NCBI GenBank assembly: GCA_947505915.1
Contig: CANNNH010000121.1
Coordinates: 1 to 5,482 of the forward strand
DNA: 5,482 nt
Reading direction: 5' to 3'
From: Comamonadaceae bacterium
Lineage (GTDB): Bacteria > Pseudomonadota > Gammaproteobacteria > Burkholderiales > Burkholderiaceae
Shown here: positions 1 through 5,482 of the stretch, piece by piece
Numbering within the stretch: the first letter of the stretch is position 1
Layout: the number at the start of each line of letters is the position of its first letter
Notes under the pieces: model-generated
Databases searched by the model: none
Seen by the model: the letters and a program-made list of their open reading frames with translations, nothing else
Told to the model about the DNA's origin: nothing
Made by a program: the position numbers and the translations under genes

Positions 1-1
1 C

Positions 2-1198
2 GATTTATTGCCCTTACCTGGCATTGAAATAGGCACAGCCAGCGCAGGTGTGCGCAAAGCCAACCGCAAAGATGTCACGGTATTTAAGCTAGAGGCTGGC
101 TCCAGCGTGGGTGCGGTTTTCACGCAAAACCGCTTTTGCGCAGCGCCTGTTCAAGTGTGTCAAAGTCACCTCAAAGCCAAGCAAGGTATCCGCGCTTTGG
201 TGATCAATACAGGGGTTGCCAACGCAGGAACAGGTGAATCTGGTTTGTTACATGCCAACCAAGTTTGCCAAGCTTTGGCAGAACTTCTCCATGTCCAAGC
301 CGATCAGGTTTTGCCTTTTTCTACTGGCGTGATCATGGAACCCCTACCTGTGCAGCGCATTGTGGATGGGCTGCCAACAGCTTTAGCCGATTTGGCACAA
401 GACCATTGGTCACAGGCGGCTACTGCCATCATGACCACAGACACCTTGCCCAAGGCAGTGAGTCGTCAGATTCAAATCGATGGTGTGACGGTCACCATCA
501 CCGGCATCTCTAAAGGTGCTGGGATGATTCGCCCCAATATGGCCACCATGCTGGGCTTTATCGCAACAGATGCCTGTATCCCACCCGCCTTGATCGATGG
601 CTTGGCTTTGGATTTGGCGCAAGCTTCTTTCAACCGTATCTCCATCGATGGCGATACATCGACCAACGACTCTTTTGTGGTCATGGCTTCATGCAAAGCG
701 TCACATGCACCCATTGACAGTTGGGCTAGCAGCCAAGGCCAAGCACTTAAACAAGCACTCACCGATGTTGCACGATGGCTGGCCCAGGCCATTGTGCGAG
801 ACGGCGAGGGCGCTACCAAGTTCATCACCGTCACTGTCGAGGGGGGCAAAAACAGTGCGGAGTGTTTGCTGGCCGCTTACGCGATTGCCCATTCTCCTTT
901 GGTGAAAACCGCTTTTTTTGCCAGCGACCCTAACCTTGGCCGTATCTTGGCTGCAGTGGGCTATGCCGGTATCGCAGATTTAGCGCAAGACAAGATTGAG
1001 CTTTTTTTGGATGATGTGCATGTGGTGACGCAAGGCGGCAGACATGTGGCGTACAAAGAAGAAGACGGCAAGCGGGTCATGAAGCAATCTGAGATCACCA
1101 TCAGGGTTTTGCTCGGACGTGGTGAGGCAACTGAAACGGTTTGGACCTGCGACCTGAGCCACGACTACGTCACCATCAACGCTGACTACAGAAGCTGA
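2..1198 (+). CDS. argJ: Bifunctional glutamate N-acetyltransferase / ornithine acetyltransferase ArgJ, 5' end cut by window edge
   Basis: ArgJ moves the acetyl group from N-acetylornithine to glutamate, and in bifunctional forms also makes N-acetylglutamate from acetyl-CoA, in cytoplasmic arginine synthesis. The reading frame is open to the left edge (first whole codon at 2). With the TTG at 8 counted as residue 1, the family motifs run in order: the NTG-ANAGTG segment near 67-75, [10 protein letters not shown] at 105-114 (the Thr-Gly pair forms the oxyanion hole in the family), TTDTLPKA at 143-150, [14 protein letters not shown] at 169-182, GDTSTNDS near 215, GEGATKF near 266, DPNLGR near 307, and the C-terminal INADYRS. 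Family knowledge places self-cleavage between Ala179 and Thr180, Thr being the new nucleophile (codon 545-547). Roughly 10-20 N-terminal residues are probably missing, so the TTG at 8 is not the likely start. Val70 stands where Asn is usual (NTGNANAG). The ATPase gene begins one base after the stop. Identification is firm; whether it is bifunctional or ornithine-only cannot be read from sequence alone. Confidence 0.96.
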   Translation, partial: DLLPLPGIEIGTASAGVRKANRKDVTVFKLEAGSSVGAVFTQNRFCAAPVQVCQSHLKAKQGIRALVINTGVANAGTGESGLLHANQVCQALAELLHVQADQVLPFSTGVIMEPLPVQRIVDGLPTALADLAQDHWSQAATAIMTTDTLPKAVSRQIQIDGVTVTITGISKGAGMIRPNMATMLGFIATDACIPPALIDGLALDLAQASFNRISIDGDTSTNDSFVVMASCKASHAPIDSWASSQGQALKQALTDVARWLAQAIVRDGEGATKFITVTVEGGKNSAECLLAAYAIAHSPLVKTAFFASDPNLGRILAAVGYAGIADLAQDKIELFLDDVHVVTQGGRHVAYKEEDGKRVMKQSEITIRVLLGRGEATETVWTCDLSHDYVTINADYRS

Positions 1199-1199
1199 T

Positions 1200-2081
1200 A
1201 TGGCCATCAACGAGCATTTAGAGCGCATGTTGCTCAGAGCCGAAACCTTGATGGCGCGTATCGAATCGGTACTTCCCCAAGCACTTCATGCGCCTGATTG
1301 GCGAGCCAGTATTGCTTTTCGCTACCGTAAACGCAGCAATGGGCACGGCGTGCTCGAACCCGTCAAACATGTGGCCACCTTGTCCTTGGATGACCTGAAA
1401 GAAATTGACGTTCAAAAAGAAAAAATTCAGCGCAATACTTTGCAATTTATCAATGGCTTGCCTGCAAACAATGTGTTGCTCACAGGTGCGCGTGGCACAG
1501 GAAAATCTTCTTTGATCAAAGCTTGTTTGCAAACCTATGCACCAAACGGCTTGCGCTTGATTGAAGTTGATAAGCAAGACATGGTGGACCTGCCCGACAT
1601 CATCGATGTGGTTGCCAGTCGGCCCGAAAAATTCATCATCTTTTGCGATGACTTAAGCTTTGAAGAGGGGGAGCCTGGCTACAAGGCTTTGAAATCCATC
1701 CTTGATGGCACGGTCGCTGCCGCCACACCCAATGTGTTGATTTATGCGACCAGCAATCGACGCCATTTATTGCCTGAATATATGAAGGACAACCTCAGCT
1801 ACAACCACACGTCTGATGGTGAAGTTCACCCGGGTGAGGTGATTGAAGAGAAGATTTCTTTGTCTGAGCGTTTTGGTTTATGGATCAGCTTTTATCCTTT
1901 CAGCCAAGAGGCCTATTTGCTGATCGTTGATCAGTGGCTCTCATCTTTAGGTGTTCCGCGTGACCTGATCGCCAAGGCACGTCCCGAAGCTTTGGTGTGG
2001 GCGCTCGAGCGTGGTTCGCGCAGCGGCCGTGTGGCTTTTCAGTTTGCCCAAGACTTTGCAGGACGGCTTGGTGCGCACTGA
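1200..2081 (+). CDS. DUF815-family AAA-type ATPase, function unknown
   Basis: A 293-residue soluble P-loop ATPase of the DUF815 group, annotated in Burkholderiales simply as ATP-binding protein. Visible parts: an N-terminal helical region (1-85) with no motif I recognise; Walker A GARGTGKSS at 96-104; Walker B FIIFCDDLSFE at 147-157 region (DD at 150-151); a sensor-1-like ATSNRRHL at 183-190; LSERFG at 221-226, whose Arg224 is a candidate arginine finger; and GSRSGRVAFQF at 272-282, with Arg277 a candidate sensor 2. The ATP-binding residues look intact, so the protein should be active. There is no signal peptide or membrane segment. The ATG lies one base after the argJ stop, with only a weak AGAAG ribosome site at 1190-1194, which suggests coupled translation. 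The substrate or partner is unknown; adjacency to argJ and mutT does not define a pathway. The family call is confident, the biological role is not. Confidence 0.9.
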   Translation: MAINEHLERMLLRAETLMARIESVLPQALHAPDWRASIAFRYRKRSNGHGVLEPVKHVATLSLDDLKEIDVQKEKIQRNTLQFINGLPANNVLLTGARGTGKSSLIKACLQTYAPNGLRLIEVDKQDMVDLPDIIDVVASRPEKFIIFCDDLSFEEGEPGYKALKSILDGTVAAATPNVLIYATSNRRHLLPEYMKDNLSYNHTSDGEVHPGEVIEEKISLSERFGLWISFYPFSQEAYLLIVDQWLSSLGVPRDLIAKARPEALVWALERGSRSGRVAFQFAQDFAGRLGAH

Positions 2082-2169
2082 TCCGAATCGATTGTCTGCC
2101 ACGCAAGAGGGGCAGGTGCGGGTTGCAGATGGGCAGATACCTCGCCCTGAGGGAGCAGGCCAACGCGCA
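2082..2169 (+). other. Gap between ATPase gene and mutT; weak ribosome site only
   Basis: This 88-base gap is the only sizeable space in the plus-strand unit. It contains purine-rich stretches ahead of mutT: GAGGGAG at 2149-2155 and GCAGG at 2155-2159, the latter about ten bases from the mutT ATG and the better-placed ribosome site. A five-pair hairpin (2096-2100 with 2111-2115, ten-base loop) has no T-run after it and is not a convincing terminator. I see no good promoter, so mutT is probably transcribed from upstream. Confidence 0.4.
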
Positions 2170-2589
2170 ATGACGCAAGTGGCTGTAGGTGTTTTGATTC
2201 GTACAGACGGAACTTTTTTATTGACCACCCGCCCCGAAGGAAAAGCCTATGCCGGTCACTGGGAGTTTCCAGGTGGCAAAGTCGAGCAAGGTGAGACAGT
2301 CGAGCAAGCGCTAACGCGAGAACTTCGCGAGGAACTGGGCATTGAGGTGACCAGTTGTGAAGCTTGGCAAACCGAATGCATTGATTACCCGCATGCGTTG
2401 GTGCAACTGCACTTTTACAAAGTGTTTGAATGGCAAGGTGAGTTGCAAATGCGTGAAGGTCAGCAGTTTGCGTGGCAGAGTTTGCCTGTGCAGGTGTCGC
2501 CGGTATTGCCGGGCACATTGCCTGTATTGGAATGGCTGGCTCAGGCGCAGAGTTCTATTTCAAACTCGGCATTTTCAGTCGCTGCTTGA
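2170..2589 (+). CDS. mutT: MutT-type Nudix hydrolase (probable 8-oxo-dGTP diphosphatase)
   Basis: A 139-residue Nudix protein. MutT family members hydrolyse 8-oxo-dGTP to the monophosphate in the cytoplasm and so keep oxidised guanine out of DNA. The Nudix box is complete: Gly36, Glu42, Arg50-Glu51, Glu54-Glu55, Gly57, which supply the metal-binding glutamates. It is preceded by WEFPGGK (31-37), the form typical of MutT itself. The ATG at 2170 is chosen because the conserved fold begins at once (TQVAVGVLI). The frame stays open upstream to a GTG at 2011, but that stretch lies inside the ATPase gene and has no Nudix similarity. The Asn that contacts the purine in E. coli MutT (Asn119, in PANEP) appears replaced: the matching stretch reads PGTLPVL at 114-120. 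Residues after about 126 (a Ser/Ala-rich tail) are encoded opposite the end of zapD. Nudix assignment is certain; 8-oxo-dGTP as the substrate is probable. Confidence 0.92.
   Translation: MTQVAVGVLIRTDGTFLLTTRPEGKAYAGHWEFPGGKVEQGETVEQALTRELREELGIEVTSCEAWQTECIDYPHALVQLHFYKVFEWQGELQMREGQQFAWQSLPVQVSPVLPGTLPVLEWLAQAQSSISNSAFSVAA
2541..2589. other. Tail-to-tail overlap of mutT and zapD
   Basis: The mutT stop (TGA, 2587-2589, plus strand) lies beyond the zapD stop (TGA, read on the minus strand at 2543-2541), so the last 49 bases code on both strands. No intrinsic terminator with a T-run is visible in or near the overlap, so transcripts from the two units probably run into each other. In E. coli and many Burkholderiales yacG occupies this junction; no zinc-finger YacG frame is present here. 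Confidence 0.9.
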
Positions 2590-3293
2590 GGCTTGCCTTC
2601 CCAGTTTTGATGGGTGAGTCTGACCCAGACCATCATTCGGTTGCCGCTGATCTCTGGCACCAAACCCAGCGAAGGGTCAATGAACACACGCATCATTTGA
2701 AAACGCCCCTGAGGCAGCGCTTGTTGAAATTGACCATTGTTGGCTATTACGCGCTGTGCAGCGCCACTCTCGCGAAGCAAGCGCATCAACAGGACCACAC
2801 TGTCATTGAGCGCTTTCAGAGGCTCTGACCATTTCAAAATATCTTGGCGTCGTTCATCGGGATCTACTTGTTTCCATGCATGGTAAGAAGGCAAGTCAAA
2901 CGCGCAGGTACCACCTGGAATCGCAACCCGGTTGCGCAAACTGCTCAGAAAGTCGTTGTCACTCACACAGTTGCCTATGCGACTGCCAATCGTGTTGAAG
3001 CCGCTTAAACACTTGTCAATTTTTTGCAGCAACTCATCCAACACCTCAACAGATACCGATGGGTTACCACGGTAACTGTTGAACTGCAATTTATGCCTAT
3101 CGAGTTCTTTCAATATGTCTGATTTCAAATCAGAACGACCACCTACATCGACAATTTCGAACAGGGTAGTGAGAGCAAAGTGATGGTCAATTTCTGAGGA
3201 GCGTAGCAAGAGTTGCTCAAAACGCTCCAGCAAGTATTCAAGTCGCAAGTAAGTGCGAATTCGCTCATTAAATGGGTGTTCGTAAAGAATCAC
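2541..3293 (-). CDS. zapD: Cell division protein ZapD (Z-ring-associated, formerly YacF)
   Basis: ZapD binds the C-terminal tail of FtsZ and bundles its filaments, stabilising the cytoplasmic Z-ring at mid-cell. The product is 250 residues from the GTG at 3293, close to the E. coli length of about 247. Recognisable stretches are the N-terminal ILYEHPFNERIRTYLRLEYL, a helical middle (LFEIVDVGGRSDLKSDIL near 44-61), the hallmark AIPGGTCAFDLPSYHAW near 124-140, and LPQGRFQMMRVFI near 193-205. GTG at 3293 is chosen because family members begin with (M/V)ILYE-PFNERIRT; a TTG at 3320 would add nine residues (LLFTYLRSI) that match nothing in the family. The ribosome site is weak (GCGAAG just upstream). 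It lies last in the pilB-pilC-coaE unit, 75 bases after coaE, the coaE-zapD order also found in E. coli. Its 3' end overlaps mutT. Identification is firm; the exact start is less so. Confidence 0.94.
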   Translation of the reverse strand: MILYEHPFNERIRTYLRLEYLLERFEQLLLRSSEIDHHFALTTLFEIVDVGGRSDLKSDILKELDRHKLQFNSYRGNPSVSVEVLDELLQKIDKCLSGFNTIGSRIGNCVSDNDFLSSLRNRVAIPGGTCAFDLPSYHAWKQVDPDERRQDILKWSEPLKALNDSVVLLMRLLRESGAAQRVIANNGQFQQALPQGRFQMMRVFIDPSLGLVPEISGNRMMVWVRLTHQNWEGKPQAATENAEFEIELCA

Positions 3294-3327
3294 AATACTT
3301 CGCAGGTAGGTAAAAAGCAACTTTTAA

Positions 3328-3333
3328 ATCATA
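3328..3333 (-). promoter_or_regulatory. Possible -10 element (TATGAT) upstream of zapD
   Basis: In the 75-base gap between coaE and zapD the minus strand reads TATGAT, five of six matches to the sigma-70 -10 consensus, followed by an A/T-rich stretch and about 28 bases to the GTG. No good -35 hexamer lies 16-18 bases upstream (GGCGAGAA there). It could give zapD some expression of its own, but chance occurrence is quite possible. Confidence 0.2.
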
Positions 3334-3368
3334 ACCGCTCAAATGGGGTTTTCTCGCCTTGACTTTGC

Positions 3369-3974
3369 CTAAATGGGCTCCCATGCATCGGCTTGTTTTT
3401 GCAGAGCGCTCAAATCGTCGCTGTCGTTATCGATGACCCAGTTGGCCACTGATAGCCGTTCTTGCCGGCTGGCCTGAGTGTCCATCACCGCCTGCGTTTG
3501 TGCCTGAGTCCACCCGTTTCTGGCCATGACACGGGAAAGTTGCCTAGCTTGGCTGCAATCCACCACGATGATGCCGTCGAGTTCCCCCTGCCAATCGGAT
3601 GACTCGACCAACAAAGGAATGTCTAAGATAGCCAAGGGTTCTCCCTTGGCTTTGAGGGAAGCTAATTTCTCCGCAATCGATGCGCGGATAAGAGGGTGCA
3701 AAATAGTTTCCAACCGTACCTTAGCCTCTGGTTGACTAAACACCAAAGTACGCATTAGGCTTCTGTCCATGCTGCCATCCAATGCTATAGCACTATCACC
3801 GAAAGCCGCGCGTACCTTCGCAATCGCCAAGCCGCCTGCACCGGTCAGCTCCCTAGAGGCAGCATCTGCATCGATCAATGCAAAACCACGTGCGGCCAAC
3901 ATTGCGCCAAAGGTGGATTTGCCGCTGCCGATGCCGCCGGTCAGGCCAATGCGTTTGAATGCGGGATGTTGCAT
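3369..3974 (-). CDS. coaE: Dephospho-CoA kinase CoaE
   Basis: CoaE phosphorylates the 3'-hydroxyl of dephospho-CoA with ATP, the last step of coenzyme A synthesis, in the cytoplasm. The 201-residue product has the usual length. Visible motifs: P-loop GGIGSGKST at 13-21; IDADAASREL at 34-43, carrying the conserved acidic pair Asp35/Asp37; LHPLIR at 92-97; DIPLLVES at 118-125 in the dephospho-CoA binding region; VVDCS with a following Gln/Arg series (137-152) in the lid; and a C-terminal Q-SRQERLSVANWVIDN. In the last motif Asn178 replaces the Asp usual after Ala (AD-VI-N), probably tolerated. The ATG at 3974 follows the pilC stop by 24 bases, with an AGGG ribosome site at 3981-3978 that sits rather close to the start. 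The prepilin peptidase gene pilD often found between pilC and coaE in related bacteria is absent. Identification is firm. Confidence 0.96.
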   Translation of the reverse strand: MQHPAFKRIGLTGGIGSGKSTFGAMLAARGFALIDADAASRELTGAGGLAIAKVRAAFGDSAIALDGSMDRSLMRTLVFSQPEAKVRLETILHPLIRASIAEKLASLKAKGEPLAILDIPLLVESSDWQGELDGIIVVDCSQARQLSRVMARNGWTQAQTQAVMDTQASRQERLSVANWVIDNDSDDLSALQKQADAWEPI

Positions 3975-3998
3975 ATGCCCTGCAGTCTATAAGAAAGC

Positions 3999-5054
3999 CT
4001 AAAGCACTTGTCCCAATTGAAAGACGGGTAAGTACAGAGCCACCACCAGGCCTCCCATGAGAAGACCCAGCACCACCATCATGGCAGGCTCTAAAAGTTG
4101 CGTGAACTGACGCAACAGATTGTCAACTTGAGCATTGAGTTGCTGAGCTACTTTGGCCAGCAGTGTGTCCAAGGCCCCGCTTTGCTCACCTACGCCAACC
4201 AGTTGTATCAGCATGGCTGGGAACACATGTGCTTGCGAAGGGTTGGTTGAAAGGCTTTCCATTGCAGCGGCCACCGAGGCACCTTGGCTGATTTTGGAGC
4301 GAATAGTGATGGTGGACATACCGATGCAACGGTTGGTGCTACTGGCCGCAACCACCTCCAAAGCGTCCAGCATGGGGACACCTGCTTTGAGTAAATCTGA
4401 CAGCGTAAGCGTCCATAACGCTAGCTGGCTTTGGTGAACCATTGCGCCAAACAAAGGTAAACGCAAGAGAGTGGTGTCACGCCAAAGTTGAAGGTCCGGC
4501 TTGACCATCAACAGCCTCAATGGCATGTACAAACCGCTGAGTACAAGCAATACCCATGCTGCACCGCCGTTCGTTATCCAGCGACTCATTTGTACCACTG
4601 ACAAGGTCAGGGTTGGCAAGTCAGCACCAAGAGAAGAAAAAATACCTTCAAACACAGGGACCACCCACACCATGATGACGGTGACAACCACGACGGTGAT
4701 TAAAAGGACAGCACATGGATAGGCCAAGGCTGTGCGAATCTGAGACTGCAGGGCTTGGCGCTTTTCAAGCAACAGGGCTAAGCGCTCCAACACTTGGTCA
4801 AGGTTGCCTGCCATTTCGGCAGCTGCGACCAACTCACAATACAAAGTATCAAATTCATTCGATTGACGCAGGGCCAGTTGAAAGCTGCAACCTTGCTTAA
4901 GCGACACACACAGGCGAGCAATTAAATGGCGCATGTCGCTAGATTGTTCTGACTTGGCCATGGAAGTCAAGGAGTCAAGCAAGGGCAAACCTGCGGCCAC
5001 CAGTGTGGCAAGTTGCCGAGTGAAATGACACCGCTGCTGGAGTGAGTACGTCAT
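3999..5054 (-). CDS. pilC: Type IV pilus inner-membrane platform protein PilC (GspF family), short N-terminus
   Basis: PilC is the polytopic platform protein that couples the PilB motor to pilin insertion during type IV pilus assembly; related GspF proteins serve type II secretion. The product is 351 residues. It holds two GspF domains: the first begins FTRQLATLVAAGLPLLDSL (11-29) and carries AAAEMAGNLDQVL (77-89); the second, near 205-325, carries LLKAGVPMLDALEVV and GVGEQSGALDTLL. Three hydrophobic segments lie near 113-135, 163-182 and 322-344, and the end (VVALYLPVFQLGQVL) is the family's standard C-terminus. PilC is usually about 400 residues; the 50 or so residues that normally precede FTRQ are missing. 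The ATG at 5054 is chosen because it overlaps the pilB stop as ATGA; a TTG at 5072 would add only six residues and would not restore the extension. There is no strong ribosome site, so translation is probably coupled to pilB. Confident as GspF/PilC; pilus rather than secretion use is inferred from context. Confidence 0.92.
   Translation of the reverse strand: MTYSLQQRCHFTRQLATLVAAGLPLLDSLTSMAKSEQSSDMRHLIARLCVSLKQGCSFQLALRQSNEFDTLYCELVAAAEMAGNLDQVLERLALLLEKRQALQSQIRTALAYPCAVLLITVVVVTVIMVWVVPVFEGIFSSLGADLPTLTLSVVQMSRWITNGGAAWVLLVLSGLYMPLRLLMVKPDLQLWRDTTLLRLPLFGAMVHQSQLALWTLTLSDLLKAGVPMLDALEVVAASSTNRCIGMSTITIRSKISQGASVAAAMESLSTNPSQAHVFPAMLIQLVGVGEQSGALDTLLAKVAQQLNAQVDNLLRQFTQLLEPAMMVVLGLLMGGLVVALYLPVFQLGQVL
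5051..5054 (-). other. ATGA stop/start overlap between pilB and pilC
   Basis: On the minus strand the pilC ATG (5054-5052) shares two bases with the pilB TGA (5053-5051). The bases just before it (GCCACTTCCTC) hold no Shine-Dalgarno-like purine run, which favours re-initiation by ribosomes finishing pilB. This overlap is the main reason for choosing the pilC start. Confidence 0.8.
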
Positions 5055-5482
5055 GAGGAAGTGGCAGCCCAAACTTCTTCATGGGATGTGATGCCAGCAC
5101 AAGCTTTCATCAAGCCAGCTTCTCGCAGTGTGAGCACGCCGTTTTGCTTGAGCTGATTGGCAATGCTGAGGGTATCCAAGCCAAAAAGCTTCATCGATTG
5201 AAGCTCTGTGGTCATGGGCAGGACCTGGTGAATACCCACGCGACCCTTGTAGCCATTCACGCAATACACACAGCCAACCGGTGTGTACCTGTTCTCATGG
5301 GCCACTTTGCATTTGCAATGCGAGCAGAGCTTACGTACCAGCCTTTGCGCACAAATCAAAACGACGCTACTGGCCACATTGAAATCAGCAACACCCAACT
5401 GGCAAAGACGGGTGAGTGCAGATGGCGCATCGTTGGTGTGCAGGGTTGACAACACCAAATGACCAGTCTGCGCGGCTTTCGC
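5051..5482 (-). CDS. pilB: Type IV pilus assembly ATPase PilB (GspE family), C-terminal part only
   Basis: PilB is the hexameric cytoplasmic ATPase that powers pilus extension. Only the last 143 codons are in the window; the frame is open to the right edge (first codon GCG, 5482-5480), so the Walker A and B motifs lie outside. The visible part begins AKAAQTGHLVLSTLHTNDAPSAL, where GHLVLSTLHTND is the classic His-box region of GspE/PilB ATPases. It continues with LICAQRLVRKLC and a tetracysteine zinc site: Cys-X2-Cys (LCSHC, near 5326-5315) and Cys-X2-Cys (GCVYC, near 5272-5261), then GYKGRVGIHQVLPM and LREAGLMKACAGITSHEEV. Only 14 residues separate the two cysteine pairs, shorter than I expect for PilB, though all four cysteines remain. 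The TTG at 5458 is internal and not a start. The gene is followed by pilC with an ATGA overlap. The family is certain; PilB rather than a GspE paralogue is inferred from the pilC-coaE-zapD neighbourhood. Confidence 0.93.
   Translation of the reverse strand, partial: AKAAQTGHLVLSTLHTNDAPSALTRLCQLGVADFNVASSVVLICAQRLVRKLCSHCKCKVAHENRYTPVGCVYCVNGYKGRVGIHQVLPMTTELQSMKLFGLDTLSIANQLKQNGVLTLREAGLMKACAGITSHEEVWAATSS

Noticed and set aside
8..10. TTG as the true argJ start
   Set aside because: The frame stays open to the left edge (GAT TTA before it), and ArgJ proteins usually have a further N-terminal segment, so the gene is cut by the window.
472..849. Open frame of 125 codons on the minus strand inside argJ
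   Set aside because: It is antisense to conserved ArgJ motifs, with no recognisable domain and no ribosome site that I can see.
2011..2169. Upstream GTG start extending mutT by 53 codons
   Set aside because: The extension lies largely inside the ATPase gene, shows no Nudix similarity, and the family N-terminus begins right at the ATG at 2170.
2618..2630. Five-pair hairpin GTCTG-ACC-CAGAC near the mutT/zapD junction as a terminator
   Set aside because: The stem is short, there is no T-run on either side, and it lies inside zapD coding sequence.
3294..3320. TTG start nine codons upstream of the chosen zapD start
   Set aside because: The extra residues match nothing in ZapD, whereas GTG at 3293 gives the standard N-terminus and length.
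5081..5449. Open frame of 122 codons on the plus strand opposite pilB
   Set aside because: It lies antisense to clear PilB motifs, resembles no known protein, and is explained as a shadow of the pilB coding sequence.
1..5482. Mobile elements, CRISPR arrays, tRNA or rRNA genes, or an undescribed system
   Set aside because: Reading both strands showed no terminal repeats, spaced repeats, transposase motifs or structured RNA. Nearly all the sequence is accounted for by seven recognisable genes.

Overview
The window looks like a chromosomal housekeeping stretch from a betaproteobacterium of the order Burkholderiales, possibly near Comamonadaceae. The basis is gene order (argJ, DUF815-type ATPase, mutT, then the opposing pilB-pilC-coaE-zapD group) and recognisable protein motifs. 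G+C is roughly one half by eye, which is low for that family. No tool was run, so the taxonomic assignment is an inference.

Left part, plus strand (positions 1-2589): a co-directional set of three genes. The 3' portion of argJ (arginine biosynthesis) enters from the left edge. A DUF815/AAA-type ATPase follows after a single base, and a MutT-type Nudix hydrolase follows after an 88-base gap. The first two genes are probably translationally coupled.

Right part, minus strand (positions 5482 down to 2541): pilB (C-terminal part only), pilC, coaE and zapD, apparently one transcription unit. pilB and pilC share an ATGA stop/start, pilC and coaE are 24 bases apart, and coaE and zapD are 75 bases apart. 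The unit combines two type IV pilus assembly proteins (motor ATPase and inner-membrane platform) with CoA synthesis and a Z-ring stabiliser.

The two units converge, and the last 49 bases of mutT and zapD overlap tail to tail. In the layout I know from related bacteria, yacG lies between zapD and mutT, and the prepilin peptidase pilD often lies between pilC and coaE. Both are absent here. PilC also lacks the usual N-terminal extension, and the PilB zinc-binding region is compressed. The locus therefore looks like a trimmed version of a conserved neighbourhood. I see no mobile element, CRISPR array, RNA gene or clearly new system. The most notable signals are the missing genes, the convergent overlap and the shortened pilus proteins.
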